The position numbers were made by a program, and so were the translations under genes. The notes beneath the pieces were generated by a model that saw only the letters and a list, made by a program, of their open reading frames with translations, made no database searches and was not told where the DNA came from. A DNA stretch of 64,000 nt from Adiantum capillus-veneris (taxonomy: Eukaryota > Streptophyta > Polypodiopsida > Polypodiales > Pteridaceae), in assembly GCA_014529385.2 (NCBI GenBank), contig CM043970.1, positions 43,165,279-43,229,278 of the forward strand. The letters are read 5' to 3'. Positions within the stretch are counted from its first letter, which is position 1. Every line of letters starts with the position of its first letter. Of this stretch, positions 32,385-46,349 are shown one piece after another.

Positions 32385-32650
32385 ATAGACAGCCATAACT
32401 TAAAAGCATAACCATAACGAACCATAACCATAACTTAAAAGCATAACCATAACCATAACCATAACTTAAAAGCATAACCATAACTTAAAACCATAACCGG
32501 CTATAACCACTTTGATCAAAACCATAATGCAGATAACCATAACCATAAACAAAGTTAACAATAACCATAAGCATAACCAGAAAGAGAAACAATAACTGTC
32601 TATACAAGGACAATGACAATAATCATAACCATAAGGGAAACAATAACTGT
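32385..32650. repeat. (CATAAC)n degenerate array
   Basis: Many copies of CATAACCATAAC and CATAACTTAAAAG make up a low-complexity block inside the CACTA element. It is non-coding. Confidence 0.85.
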
Positions 32651-33060
32651 CTGAACACTAACTGTTTGTACAAAAAGGAGACACAGAAGCGTGTCTGTGT
32701 CTCACAAAGCATATAGATGAAATCTGGTCCACTAATGACTAGGCGTCGCAACCTGCACATAGGACAACTCACAAAATTAGTATTGATATTACTTCACATA
32801 TACTGACTTAATTAAATCAACTCACACATATTAACGTCTCACCTCAAGCGATCAGCGAGACTGTAAGGCCTCCCAGTCTACAGGCTCTCCTGAAGCTTCA
32901 AGATCATTCAATACTTCATAGATACCTCTGCGATATCCATCTGACTCCTCCTCGCGTGATGGAGCTCGATGCATCGCAAGATTCTACGTTTATACAAAAA
33001 TCAAAGTAATAAGAATACATGATTCATCGCGTTTTAAAAAACGCCATAGTTAAGATTGGA

Positions 33061-33717
33061 TTAGAAACTCACAAACTCATAGCGAAAGGTGTCGAAGCCT
33101 CCGCTGCCAAGATGAGATGTCCCCCTAGTCATCTGTCGTACCTGCGTGGCCTCACGCTGCTGTCTGAAACCCGTGGCCGCTATCTGCTCATCCTCCCTGA
33201 TCTGCAGCCACATCTTGTGTGGGATGCCCGAAGGCTTCGGCGAGACGATCCTGAAAGCCTTCTGAGCTGCATCTCGTCGATGTTTGATGGTGTCCCGTGC
33301 AACACCCTTGATCCACCGCGCTGAAACAACGGAAGAACCCGGAGTAGGCTGGTACTCTCTCAGGATGGTCTCCACTATGTAAGTGACTTTTTCCTTTTCT
33401 TGCTGATCCCAAGACGTCAGAATGCTGGTCGAAAACTGCAGCTCCACGAGCTGGCAAATCCACTGTCGCATCTCAGTCCCAACTCTATCCATGTCAACAA
33501 AACCATCTCCTCGTACAGTATAGAGCTTGGAGGCACTAGGATCGTTAACCACCAGCAAATGGTTAATTAGTAGATCACCCCAGTACGGCAATGTATGGAG
33601 AATGGACAAACGTTTCATTCCTCGAACAGGTTGCTCCTCATGGTGCTCCCATCGGCGACGCCACTCTTGTACATGCATAGGACGACATTCGACGTGACCA
33701 AGCTGGCCTTCGCGCAA
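33061..33717 (-). CDS. Second CACTA ORF (unidentified transposon protein)
   Basis: An open frame of 218 codons downstream of the transposase region on the same strand. It contains ASARWIKGVARDTIKHRRDA, then PSGIPHKMWLQIREDEQIA. The latter echoes the VP..VW pattern of the accessory DNA-binding proteins of plant CACTA elements. The N-terminal half (GDGFVDMDRVGTEMRQWICQ) is not recognised. The stop is followed by AT-rich DNA. It may be an exon of a longer product. The accessory role is inferred from position. Confidence 0.5.
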   Translation of the reverse strand: MREGQLGHVECRPMHVQEWRRRWEHHEEQPVRGMKRLSILHTLPYWGDLLINHLLVVNDPSASKLYTVRGDGFVDMDRVGTEMRQWICQLVELQFSTSILTSWDQQEKEKVTYIVETILREYQPTPGSSVVSARWIKGVARDTIKHRRDAAQKAFRIVSPKPSGIPHKMWLQIREDEQIAATGFRQQREATQVRQMTRGTSHLGSGGFDTFRYEFVSF

Positions 33718-33765
33718 GTGATGGCCATCTGGAAGATAACGGTGGTGGCCTTGATAATTTGTCTT

Positions 33766-35340
<1,575 letters not shown>

Positions 35341-35394
35341 TACAATGATTATGAATGTTGTTTTAATATATATATATATATATATACTCCTCAC

Positions 35395-35585
35395 AATGTA
35401 AACTACCTCACATTCTCTAGTCTTGCCCAATCTCCGTACACCTCGGTCTAGAGGTGTACGGAGATCAGGACCACCGGGTCAAAATCTCGTCTTTATTGGT
35501 CAAATCCTATATAGGTAGACACATACGTGCACTCCCAGGTGTACATGGCAATGCATGTAGCAGGCAAAACCCCTTTGCCTCTTTT
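35395..35585 (+). repeat. Dispersed repeat S, copy 2
   Basis: Second copy of the 26,520-26,700 repeat, here nested inside the CACTA element after a (TA)n tract at about 35,368-35,387. Confidence 0.8.
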
Positions 35586-35754
35586 AGTTCCATAGTTTCT
35601 TCTCTATCTACGTACCCTATCTCTCGATCTCGCTCTCGCTATCTCTCTTTCTCTCTCGCTCTCGCTCTCGCTATCTCTCTTTCTCTATTTTCCTATCTCT
35701 CTCTATTTCTATATTTTCCTATTTCTCTGCCATAACTCCTGGAGCTCCACTTTC

Positions 35755-35756
<2 letters not shown>

Positions 35757-35842
<86 letters not shown>
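35757..35842. repeat. Compound (CT)n(AT)n microsatellite
   Basis: About 50 bases of CT are followed by about 36 bases of AT. It lies in a wider pyrimidine-rich stretch (35,590-35,920). Confidence 0.95.
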
Positions 35843-35844
<2 letters not shown>

Positions 35845-36304
35845 CTCTCTTTCTCTATCTCTCTATTTCCTATCTCTCTCTCTCTCTCTCTCTCTCTACT
35901 TACCTATCTCTCTAATGATCGAACGAGCGACTGATCTAGGGAGATCTAGATGCCCACGACTGCGGAGGACTACACAACATCGACAGAGGCTACATCAGAG
36001 GATCTAGCTAGGTCACTTTGGCTCGACATGCACAACGTCCGGTTAGAGGACTAACCATGGAGGAGATCTACCTATCCCAACTAGCTCGTTTAGCCGTTTA
36101 GTCCACACCCAGCAGTTTAGGATTCCATAATATTTTATTTTGTCATCTTCTTACTCTGACTTTGTATCAGATCCATCACATTGTAACTTTCTTGTCTCAT
36201 GTCTCATAGGTCACTTTGGCCTTTCAAAGACGTTAATATAACATTTCATTTCATTTCTCTTTAATTTTTTGTCTTTAGTTTTAATTTCCTAAGCATACAT
36301 TAAT

Positions 36305-36353
36305 TCTCTCTCTCTCTCTCTCTCTCTCTTTGATTACCTACACACACACACAC

Positions 36354-36397
<44 letters not shown>

Positions 36398-36416
36398 TAC
36401 ACACACACACACACAA

Positions 36417-36452
<36 letters not shown>

Positions 36453-36474
36453 TACACACACACAAACGATGTAG

Positions 36475-36524
<50 letters not shown>

Positions 36525-36544
36525 TACACACTCACAAACGATGT

Positions 36545-36578
<34 letters not shown>
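36305..36578. repeat. Cluster of (TC)n / (AC)n / (GA)n microsatellites in repeated units
   Basis: Four similar units carry a TC tract of 25-45 bp, then TTTCCTACACACAC or TTTGATTACCTACAC and sometimes AAACGATGTA. The cluster ends in a GA tract (36,546-36,578). The whole microsatellite-plus-spacer unit has been tandemly multiplied. Confidence 0.9.
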
Positions 36579-36581
<3 letters not shown>

Positions 36582-36689
36582 TTGGGGAGGGTGGAGATGG
36601 ATATAATACCTGCGCAACAGGTTTCCGCCAAGACCCGAGCAGGCGAAAATGGCCCCTGCGCGCAGGTTTCGCTTTTTTCCCCCAATTTT

Positions 36690-36862
36690 TTTGGCGTCGA
36701 TATACGCGTCGCTATACACGTGGCAAATAAAGCCTTTCCACGCGTATATCGACGCACATTGCGACGCGTATAGTGACGCGTAATGCGACGCCCGCTAATG
36801 TCGTCGATATACGCGTGGAAAGGCATGGCCGTCGATATAGGCGCGTCGATATCTTCATTTAG
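36690..36862. promoter_or_regulatory. CACTA right subterminal repeat region
   Basis: Dense direct and inverted copies of CGTCGATATACGCGT, ACGCGTATATCGACGC and TGCGACGC within about 170 bases of the right end. These are likely transposase-binding sites. Confidence 0.7.
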
Positions 36863-36872
36863 TGTTGTAGTG

Positions 36873-36875
36873 ATT
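36873..36875. other. CACTA target-site duplication, right (ATT)
   Basis: Matches the left ATT at 32,017-32,019. Confidence 0.85.
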
Positions 36876-38570
36876 CTGCCTTTCCACAACAAGAAAGCAC
36901 ATGAATTTTTCCAAGATTTAATAAGCATAGTACTAACATCAAAGCCAATATTAAGTGAATCTGCTAAAAACAATTTATCCCAAGAAGCTAGGTGCCAAAC
37001 ACCATGGAAGTAGACCCATGAAGCCTATAAGTTTTTCCACATGCATAAGGACAATCATTGGCTGCTCCAAGCATATGCTTAATGAGACATGCCCTTCTAT
37101 CATGAGCATGCAGAGTCAAGTTGAAAACATGAAGAGCCCCCAGAGAGTAAGGAAAAAAATTATTATTTGGAGCAATCATAGTAGCAGAGGTAGAGGCAGT
37201 CTTCCACAAGGACTTAGACATCAAGACAATACAAATTTGAAGCATTTTCTCAGACCAGTCCAATAATGGATGATAACAAAGCATATAGGGAACAAATACA
37301 GCTTGTACTATTCTCAATCTAGCATGCAAAGGCCATAGATCACAAAACCAAGAAGCAATTTTCCCCTTGACTCTATCAATAAGCCACTGCTGCAATTGCT
37401 CTTGAGTAGCCCCAACTCCTATGGGATATCCAAGATGCTAGCCCAAATAAGAGCATCAAAGGATCTCACAAAGATATCAATCAAGAAAATAGTCAAGTTG
37501 ATGGTTAACCCAACTAATGCATACAGATCCAGAAGCTTAGTGCATCTCAAAATATTGACATTGTGAGCTTTCAAGAAAAAAAAAGTATATGAGAAAAACC
37601 TTTGCCAGGTAATTGTTTGCTACCCTAATGCAGAGTTTGAATATGAAAAGATGCTGCCACTCTGTCTAGATAGCAATAAAGGGGATGGGTAGCCACTGAA
37701 AAAAAAGATACTAATGGGACAACCTTGTCTAACTGACCTGGTTATATGCAACCTATCTGATAATTTGTCATTGATGACAATCCTTGAGAAAGCATGCTAG
37801 CCAAGCAAGTTAAAAAATCCGATAATTTTATCCCTAAACCCATTTCCTTCGATATTTGCTGGACAAAGTCCCACAACACTATGTCAAAGGCCTTGATAAA
37901 GTCAATCTGAAACATAACAATGCCATGATTTTTGTTGAGTGCATGCTCAATGCCCAACTGAGCTGTTAAAATATTATTGTATATGGACCTGCCTCGAATA
38001 AAGCTTGTCTGTGAAGAATGAATGTAATTCTTCAATTTAGGTGCAATTCTAAGAGCAATAGCTTTGGCTAGCAATTTATATAGCACCCCCATCATGGTGA
38101 TGGGCCTCCAATCTGCCAAAGTTTTAGGAAATGTGCTTTTTGGGATGAGCTTAATGATCCCCTGCTTGAGTGTTGGGTCCATACATTGAGAAATCCATAC
38201 TGCATTCAATAGTGAGCATACAATGCCCCTAAGTCCTAGCAAAAAAAAGCATAAACTCTTTGGACAATCCACAAATACCTAGGAATTTATCATTTGGTAT
38301 TTTAATGACAGCATAGTAAATTTTTGCCTCTTCCAATGGCTCTTCAAGTCTTTTTGCAGTGGCCTCTTCAATGCATGGATCCACAACACTCAAGAGGGTG
38401 TGGAAAACATTACTTCTTGCAGGTGAATCCACAGGAGAGACATTGAGCAACGCATTATAGTATTGAGTGGCAGCTACCATAATATTTGCACCTTTGGCCA
38501 AAGGAGGCCCATCATCGTGATGGAGTACTTCTTGTTGGGATGCGAGGTTTTGTTGCATCTCTTATCTCTT
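36876..38570 (-). pseudogene. L1-like LINE ORF2, reverse-transcriptase part, 5' truncated
   Basis: Minus strand, upstream part of the LINE that resumes at 32,016. In order: pre-RT region (38,558: PPLAKGANIMVAATQYYNAL), RT fingers (KQGIIKLIPKSTFPKTLADW and RPITMMGVLYKLLAKAIALR), FIRGRSIYNNILTAQ, the palm DFIKAFDIVLWDFV, then after a frameshift VRQGCPIS at about 37,710. The connection/thumb region (WFCDLWPLHARLRIVQAVFV) is at about 37,340. At least two frameshifts and many stops make it dead. The endonuclease and ORF1 are missing: the copy ends near 38,570, next to an LTR-like sequence. Such 5' truncation is usual for LINEs. Confidence 0.88.
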
Positions 38571-38873
38571 CCACCTAGAAAAGTGTCGTGTGTTAATAAC
38601 CGATGTGAATAACCCCTTACCACCTATGTGTAAAGAAAAGCCACTTGTTTTTGTGCATAGGTAGCCACATCTTGTGCTCATGTGTCAAAAGGTTATCTCT
38701 TTTGTATAAGCCTACATAGAGGCACATTCTACTGAATAAATGTAAGCTTTATCATTTTGCAATTATACTCTATATTGTATTGTGCAATAGTTTCTCTCTC
38801 AAGCTCTACACTAACCTCTCCAAGCATGCCATTAAAATGAATGGCACACTAACCTATCCACCTCAACCCTACA
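38533..38873 (+). mobile_element. Probable LTR (341 bp) followed by a primer-binding site
   Basis: It starts TGTTGGGATG, ends CAACCCTACA, and is followed after two bases by TGGTATCAGAGC (38,876-38,887). The first ~32 bases recur at 40,327-40,360, possibly the start of a 3' LTR. The start overlaps the 5' end of the LINE, so the boundary could instead be the LINE junction. Confidence 0.5.
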
Positions 38874-38875
38874 AT

Positions 38876-38887
38876 TGGTATCAGAGC
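38876..38887 (+). other. Primer-binding site (initiator tRNA-Met type)
   Basis: TGGTATCAGAGC two bases after a TG...CA-bounded segment; 38,888-39,161 is then AT-rich leader-like DNA without a gene. Confidence 0.75.
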
Positions 38888-39161
38888 ATGGCCTAGATTA
38901 GAATTTCCTAATCTATTACATCTTAGGCACTCTCACTATACTAGATTGCATTGGCCCTCTCTCTCTTAGCCATTGCATTGCATAATAGCATTAGAAATTA
39001 TTTCACTCTTTGATTGCTTGATTGAGCCCTTCCTAGTCCAATATTACTAATTATTGAGTGATTAGAGTAGATTTTGGCTTCATTTATTTATTTATTCGTG
39101 TTCTTTTTTGGCTTGATTTCTATCACAAATAAAAAACTCCATCAACTTGCATTGGACGGTG

Positions 39162-39415
39162 TGCGTGCAACTTTCTACTTTTAGATTCAATTTGAACCCT
39201 CAAGTGTTTCATTTGGAAAATATAAGTTCATTAATCTATCCTCTAATTTTGTGTGAATGAGTGTGGCTATGGAGACAAAAGAGGTGGGATCCACCCCTTA
39301 AAGGAGATTTCAACGGACCACAGCTAGCTTTGCTCCCGCTTTATACTGAATCTGGCTTGTCCACCCAATTAGAGCCAAATTCTCATCAAAATATACAACC
39401 ACCGTAGTGCACCTC
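39162..39415 (+). repeat. Long dispersed repeat, copy 2, first fragment
   Basis: Aligns with 1-255. Homology breaks at about 39,415 and resumes at 46,350, so about 6.9 kb is inserted here relative to copy 1. Just after the break, CACCTCTAAGC is the reverse complement of the corresponding stretch of copy 1, a hint of a micro-inversion. Confidence 0.85.
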
Positions 39416-40326
39416 TAAGCGTCCTTTCCATTGAGTGCTCTCTGCCACACTGCTTCCTCATCGACCCATTCACACCACGGCTCTGCTCTCATCAAGACCC
39501 TTGCCCCAACCTTTCCATTGGTGGTACTGCAGGTGCATCATGAATCTTTCGTTCTTGGTTGTACATCCTCTGCCAGCGTCAACAATTGCTCAACTGAAGT
39601 TTTCCAAAGAGCCTACTCGACAGATCTCCCCCCATTACTCTCTGCTTATGTATCGAGTTGCACGCTCGTCAGCATTGTCATCACCTGCAAGATTTTGCAC
39701 ATGTCGTCAGCTTTGTCAAAGCCTGCTTAAAGCCTCTTCATCACTACAGTGAAGCTGTGCAACTCGTTGGCCCAACCCCTACACCCGGCACGCTCGATGA
39801 CCTCCTTGCTCCGTGCTCACAAGTCACAATAGCAATAGCTATTCAATGGTTGGCGCCAAACAAATCGACTCCCTGTTGCTCACTAGTCGATGCGCGTCTG
39901 CACCACCTACCACCAATCTCGTCCATTCCCCAAGCTCTCATTCCTGTGGGCTTGGACTTCATAGCCATTGGGCACTGTTCCCACAAATTTTCTACCTGCA
40001 CAAGTAGATCAAAACATCGACGACAGCAACAACAACATCAAAATGTGGCAAGGACAATGACGACATTACAACAAGTTGTGCATTATGTGGGGGAGAAAAT
40101 CCTCCAACAAACAACAAACGACATGTTCTTTGAGCATTCTCTCAATTGTATTGTACCCTCGTTTTGTTCCAGAAGAGGCTTGTATATGCCTATTCCGTGA
40201 TATTTTGTGTGCTAGGGGAGGAAGATTTGTGTTTAAGGGGAGGCTAGTGAATTGTGTGCCTCACCCTAGTGTGTTTTGAGGGGAGGCTTGCGTGAGCGAT
40301 ATGCAACCAAAACCCACACAGGCGAG
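39416..40326. other. Anonymous insert DNA, some open frames
   Basis: Relatively GC-balanced, with overlapping plus-strand frames (a 180-codon frame at 39,658-40,200 with a QQQQHQ stretch). It has no recognisable motif. Codon content shifts between frames, so I do not call a gene. Confidence 0.35.
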
Positions 40327-40360
40327 GATTGTTGGGATGCGAGGCTTTGTTGTATCTCTT
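40327..40360 (+). repeat. Partial copy of the 38,533 LTR start
   Basis: TTGTTGGGATGCGAGG.TTTGTTG.ATCTCTT is shared with 38,532-38,564. Beyond this the two sequences differ. Confidence 0.6.
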
Positions 40361-41883
40361 GTATTCATGTTCTCCATCTCCTTGTTCTGCGTGTGAGTTC
40401 GCTTTACTTCATGTGTGTACTTTGCATGGTTGTGTGCAAATTGTTTTTGCGTTTCGCGAACGTGCAAAGTTTAAAGGCAATTTTTGGGTCTAGAACTTGG
40501 ATAGAGATATTCAACATTCCGAGAAATTTTCTAGGAGGTATCCCGGAGTTCTACCCCCTTTTGGAGTTTTTTATGCCCTCAAAGTTTTGTTTTGAGCATC
40601 ACAATAGAAGGTAATTTTCAGCCATACAAAAAATGCATATATAAAAGGAAAATTTTACAATTTTCTCATAGAGGGTAACATGTGTAGGATCTAAGGAATC
40701 TAAACATGGATCCTTTTGGGTGATTCTCATCCTTGTTTTTATGGTGGCTTTGTACTACTTAGTGGGTTGTAACAAGAGTCTCATGGGAAGGCATATCACT
40801 AAGGACATCAAAGATGTTGGGGGAGTTTTAGCAGGCAGTTAGGATTCTGGAAATGCATGCTTTTTTGCATGTTTATATCCACCATTATCCAAAGTCACTA
40901 GTAGTATCTCTTTGTTCAAAGGATTTGGGTTTCTAAAAAAAGTGGTATAGCTAAAGGGACCTTTGGGTGGGTTGCTTGAAAATCCATGTGGCTTAGCATA
41001 AAAGGATATTCTAGAAACTTGAGGAGGTGAGGATAGTCCTAGTAGGTGAGAGTTGGTTTTCTATCTATCTAGAGAGCCTAGAGGTTTCTAAAACATCTAC
41101 TACTTGGATACATAAAACATTTTAGTGGGATAGGAGGGATCAAGTTCCATTTCCCTTGTTGGCAGGATAGAGAAGTTCTTAGAGAAATGGCTCTATTGTC
41201 CACAATGTAGTAGGAGTTGGTGAGACTGCCTTGGTAAAGATTTAAAGAAAATACTATTAAGACTTTGATAGCTCAATTTTAATGGTATCAAAGAGTTGCT
41301 TATTTGTTTGCTAGGCTATGCAAACTTTTTACCTATTGGGACAATTTATGGATGGGAAGAACAAGACATTAGCCAAAGAGGCATCTAGTTTTTGAGGGCC
41401 ACAAGAAAGAAGGCATTTTCAAAAATTTCCACCCGAGTAGGGAATTTGGATAAGATCTTTTTCTATTCGTCTCAGGGGATGCCAAGGCTGAATATGCACA
41501 ACTTGTTCAAAAATTTTAATTGTTGAAATGGGCAAGGAAACAAGACATGAATCTGCTTGGGAGTTTATAAAAGCATGCATCAATGAAGTGTGCTACATCT
41601 TTTATATTTAGTAATTTTCCACTAAAGTAATACACCACCACTTTGTTTTGAAAAATATTTGGATGATTCCATACTTGAGAGGACTATAGAGTCACTGCAT
41701 GCTTCCCTTGACCTCAGGGTCTAAGGCTAGACTATCATTTAGGGTTTCATCCATACGTACCAAGTCATAGGAGGCATCACAGGTCCAAAGCACATGAAAA
41801 AAACCCCATCCTAGGGTTCATAATAAAATCCTTGCTGAAAGACATGCTACAAAGTCCCACCATACTTGCCATCATAGTGGCAC

Positions 41884-41884
<1 letters not shown>
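40361..41884. other. No recognisable gene
   Basis: About 1.5 kb of anonymous DNA with no ORF of interest and no obvious repeat. Confidence 0.5.

Positions 41885-41928
<44 letters not shown>
41885..41928. repeat. (CT)n microsatellite
   Basis: A 44-bp CT tract. Confidence 0.95.
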
Positions 41929-41930
<2 letters not shown>

Positions 41931-42279
41931 AACACGCAAATAAACATATGTACATAAGCATATTTATTGGCCTATATAGATATAATCTAAATATTTATGC
42001 ATTGTTAGCATGTGTAGGCTTGAATCTATGTTGTATACTTCTTGGTGTGTGCCATTACTTGTGTACATTTTCACCTCAGTTTTGAAAGTGAAAACATGGG
42101 TAATGTGGTTATCACTCCTTAGGATGAGAATTTTGCAAATCAATTCTTGTATACATCTTGTTTGCTAAGTAAATTATCCTTTGAAAAGAGAGTATGACAA
42201 AAAAGCTTTTCTGAATTATTAGTGACAGATGACAAAAAATTATATACATTAAATTGAGGAGTTATGACGAGTTTCTTCC

Positions 42280-42640
42280 TTAAAAGAGAAACTAAATTTT
42301 ATGAATGAATTAAGTGCAAATAGAAAGCTATGACAAAGAAGATTGGATTACACAAGGTGAATGGAAGTGACAATGTCAAAACACATTGCATCCTCATTGC
42401 TCGACGCAATGACTAGTGCCATCAATGTCAGGAAGATGATTGCACACTGGACATATCAAAAGTTGCACGTAAGAGCGACAATGGGAAGGGCTAGCTCTCC
42501 CCAAGGAGTTTTTGCACTTTGTCAATGGTGTCGGGATATTGGTAGCTACCCTCACCTACAACAAATGTTATACAAGTAGAATATTAATAATTAGAGCACA
42601 ATTGTGGGGCTTAAAAGTATATATTGGTGTCTATACTGGG
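42280..42640 (-). repeat. Dispersed repeat family R, inverted partial copy
   Basis: Reverse-complement match to about 21,830-22,130 and 60,200-60,520 (landmarks GAAGTGACAATGTC, ACAATGGGAAGGGCTAGCTC, AATATTAATAATTAGAGC). It is followed by a G12 run at about 42,640-42,652. More diverged than the other two copies. Confidence 0.8.
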
Positions 42641-42652
42641 GGGGGGGGGGGT

Positions 42653-44340
42653 GTACTACGTAATCATGTTAACGTATAAGGTGAGTTAGATAAGACGGGT
42701 TTTAAAATACAACAAAATTTACCAATTTAAGAGAGATACATTAAAATAAGAGGGTTTTATATTCAATGTTGCAAAAAAGTTCTCAAATAAGGGGTCATTT
42801 TATTCATTCAGACATGTTAGAAGAGGGGTTTCTTTAATACCTTGCAAACGCATGTTATATAGGGGGGTATTTAATGGTGAACCCCCCGAGTGTAAACCAT
42901 GTGTGTGACAACACCAACTATTATGGTCTAGGGGATGTTCGCTGGTCACAAGTGCATCTGCCAACAGATTTTCGTGGCATAGGAGGCATGGTGGCAGAGA
43001 GTATAAGGTAAAGTGGAACACCCATGCGCAAAGAGGATGGCTTCACAAATGTAGGCAGCACACGACTGTGCATAATGGTCTAGGTGGCCGCTGGTTGGGA
43101 TAAAAACTGGATTGGCCAACGCCATGAATGAAGAATCATCTCAATGACAATGAAAATGCATCAAGGCATCATGGAACAACTCCACAAAGAAATTATAATC
43201 TCAGTATGAAATGATTAGTAGAAACAACTTCTAGATAATCATCATAGAAACATATCATGAAATTATGGAACAACTCCATGAAAAATTAATCATCTCAATG
43301 ATAAACAATCAATACAAAAAATTTGTAATCATTATGAAAATACATCATGACACATTAAACAACTTCATAATCACAATCCCAAATATAACAAACCATTTCA
43401 TAAGAACTCATCATGAGTAAAAACCAATAATCTTAAATTAGTAACGATTTGATGTCTACAAAAAAAAAGAAATTAGATTTTCAAAATATAACTCTTTGAT
43501 AAATAATCAAAAAAATAATTGTTGACATTCACAAAGAAGAGAAATTATATGAATTGTCAAAGCATAAGCTTTAATGTCGTGACTAAAGATTATTAAATAA
43601 ATGATCAAAATTGTACGTATTTAACATTGGAAAATAACACTTTGATATCCACATGGAATTAATAAAAATAATTATCCAAACAACATCAATATTTCAATAT
43701 AACAGAAATTAGATGACTTTGTTCTAACTTGATGGACATGCATCAAAATATATTTGATACATATATTTTGATACATACAAAAAGCAAATATGGAAATCAA
43801 CCAAGTTATTTACTTCTTTGAGTTTTTAAACTGAATTGAAAATGATGTAAATTCACTATACTTAAATCTTGATCTATTTTCAAACAAAATTGCATATGAT
43901 GCATGAAAAGATAATTAAAAAATAATGAAATAAGAAAATACATATCAATATGTCAATCGAATTGAATACAATGTAATTTCAATATAACTAACTCTTGATC
44001 ATGAATAGCAGTTTAAAGATTCATAACAACAAGATGAATGTGAATGGATTCAGAAACATAAAATATCTTACCTTTTGATGATTTCGATTAAGAACGTATT
44101 GAAAATAGTTACCAATTTATTTGTGAGTCACTTCTGGTGAAAAATTTGACAAATTTGTCATGGCCAACATCTTTAAAACACCCCAAAATATTGTAACATC
44201 TCTAAAAATTTAAAACCTGAGTTTCTAGCAAAAAGGTATGTCGATCTTAAGTTTTGATGACTTGCAGATGTGTATTGCATGCTGCACATAGCCATGGGAG
44301 GCAACAAACACACTATTTTTGTGAAGAAACATCAACCACA
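42653..44340. other. No recognisable gene
   Basis: AT-rich DNA. 43,130-43,440 has loosely repeated words (ATCATGA, AACAACTTCATAA, AATCATCTCAATGA) but no strict tandem array. Confidence 0.5.
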
Positions 44341-44438
44341 CTTTGATACCATGTTGACGAGATAAAGAAAGAGAAGGAGAGAGAGACGTTACGTAAAGAG
44401 TGCAACCCCAAAAAAGCAGCAACCACGCTGTGATACCA

Positions 44439-44582
44439 TGTTGATGAGACATAGAGAGAAGGAGAGAGAAACAATGCCTAGAGAGTTCAACACAAGAAAC
44501 CGTGTAGAATATGCACATATGATGGTATATATAAGAGGGGCCTAGGGATATATTTAGAGTAGCCTTACATACAAGATTAACA
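44439..44582 (-). mobile_element. Short LTR (144 bp), inverted, with adjacent primer-binding site
   Basis: On the minus strand it starts TGTTAATC, carries CCTCTTATATATACCATC and GCATATTCTACAC (as in the 29,607 LTR), and ends CATCAACA. The degenerate primer site TGGTATCACAGC follows on the same strand (44,427-44,438). A part of its 3' end with the primer site is duplicated at about 44,341-44,390. Confidence 0.7.
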
Positions 44583-44599
44583 ATATGTTGAGTGTATAG

Positions 44600-46130
44600 G
44601 AATTTTAAGTGGCGCCAAAGTGTGTCCTGCTCATCGTAGTGCTAGAGTTGAGCTCACCACAGTATTTGACCTTAGTGCGTGTCACAATCCTCATCATTTG
44701 TAGTTGGAGTGGTATATTCTATAATTGATGACCTCGCTCCCTCCAATATCAAAAATAGCATCCCAGCAAGAGGCTCCATGACTCCATCTATCATGGTGCT
44801 CACTATCTGGAGAGGAATAGCTACTAGGTAGGGTGGGACCTTGACTAGCCAGACTCATGTTAAGGTGGGCACAACGGTAGCGATTAACAACTACAATGTG
44901 CACTTAGATTTGAATGTTTGTTATTCTTAGGTGTTTGATGTATTTACAGATCATCTTCATAACCTGTTATGGCAAAATACACGAATCCGTAGAGGAGGTT
45001 TTTTAAGGCACCTGAGTTACCCTTTAGGAGTAGATATATCTTCTAAACAACTCACTCAATGGATAGAGGAAATAATTCAAATCAAAATGGCCTCCTAGCA
45101 TTGTATTGAATGGCCCATTCATGTTAGGTTAAGGATTGTGCATGATGCCTTGATTCCCTATTTTATTTACTCCTTGTCCTTGTTGGACTGGTCTAAAAAT
45201 ACTCTAATCAATTTCAAATCTAAATTACTAAAGTCTTTTTTGGGTTCATCTACCATAGCTTGGCTGGTGTGATACTACTTGGGAATCCTTAGTCTGAAAA
45301 TACATACGCTAGCTAGGAGGGCAAATCTAATGAAGCACGTGTTTGTTTCTGATACATCCTTGAAAAGATTTATGTAGGAATTGATGATTAAATGTGTGGT
45401 GTACTTTCATGGGGTGTGGGATATATTTGTATGGGATAAATGAAATGATGATGTCACTCAAAGATTTAGGGGCTGAACACTGTCAGACACTTCAACAAAT
45501 TGGTGGTCATCTTCGACTAAAAGGCTCTAGATCTACATTTGATCTCACACCCTTAGATATAGTTGAGATGCACAAAGATTTGGCAATTTAGTTACTCTCA
45601 AAGTTGGTGGTTACAAAAGTTATCGATGTATGGTGAGATTAAAGCATAAATTTTTCTTGTAAGGATCATGATAGGGGCCCTCCCCATATGTGAGCTAATG
45701 GCCAGCAAAAGGAAGGTTGATGGGAAATGCTCTAGATGTGGTCAACTTTAAACTATTAGGCCCTTATTTTGGAATTGTCAAATTATACATTCATAGTGGT
45801 TATGTTTATATGATGTATGTATGATGCAATGGAAGGTCAAAATTCCCAAACATACTTTACTCTTTGGAGCCATTAAAAGTGGTGTTGAAGGTCTGGACCT
45901 ATGTACTGTTTCTCTTGGAGTATGGATGTTATCCTTTGTGTGGAATAGTACAAACTCAGAATTATTTGATTCGTATACTTTCCACAACTTTACACTTTGC
46001 CTTGGTCTATGATCAGAGACAAACTAATGAAAGATTTGTAGCACAGCTTGTTAACTAGCAAGTTAAGATGATGGAGTTTATCATAATGATGTAAACTTGT
46101 AACAAAATGTATTATAGAAACAAAGAACTT
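44600..46130. other. No recognisable gene
   Basis: Anonymous DNA. 45,000-45,330 on the minus or plus strand gives short frames without motifs; nothing was assigned. Confidence 0.45.
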
Positions 46131-46133
46131 CTA

Positions 46134-46345
46134 GAGAGAGAGAGAGAGAGAGAGAGAGAGCCTCCATGCTTGTTCATGCTCATTGTGTATGTAAATGAGG
46201 GGGCCTATTGGATCTAAACCTATTCAAAAGCATGGAGAAATATGGGATCTAAACCTATTAGCAAGCATGAAGGCTCAAACTTAAGTTCGAGCCTGCATGC
46301 ATGTTCATGCTCATTATGTATGTAAATGAGGGGAAAGCATGGAGC
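46134..46345. repeat. (GA)n tract and short direct repeats at the repeat junction
   Basis: A 27-bp GA tract is followed by repeated CATGCTTGTTC.TGCTCAT..TGTATGTAAATGAGGGG units (three copies to 46,386) that end in the resumed long repeat. The multiplication probably arose at the insertion junction. Confidence 0.75.
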
Positions 46346-46349
46346 TTCC

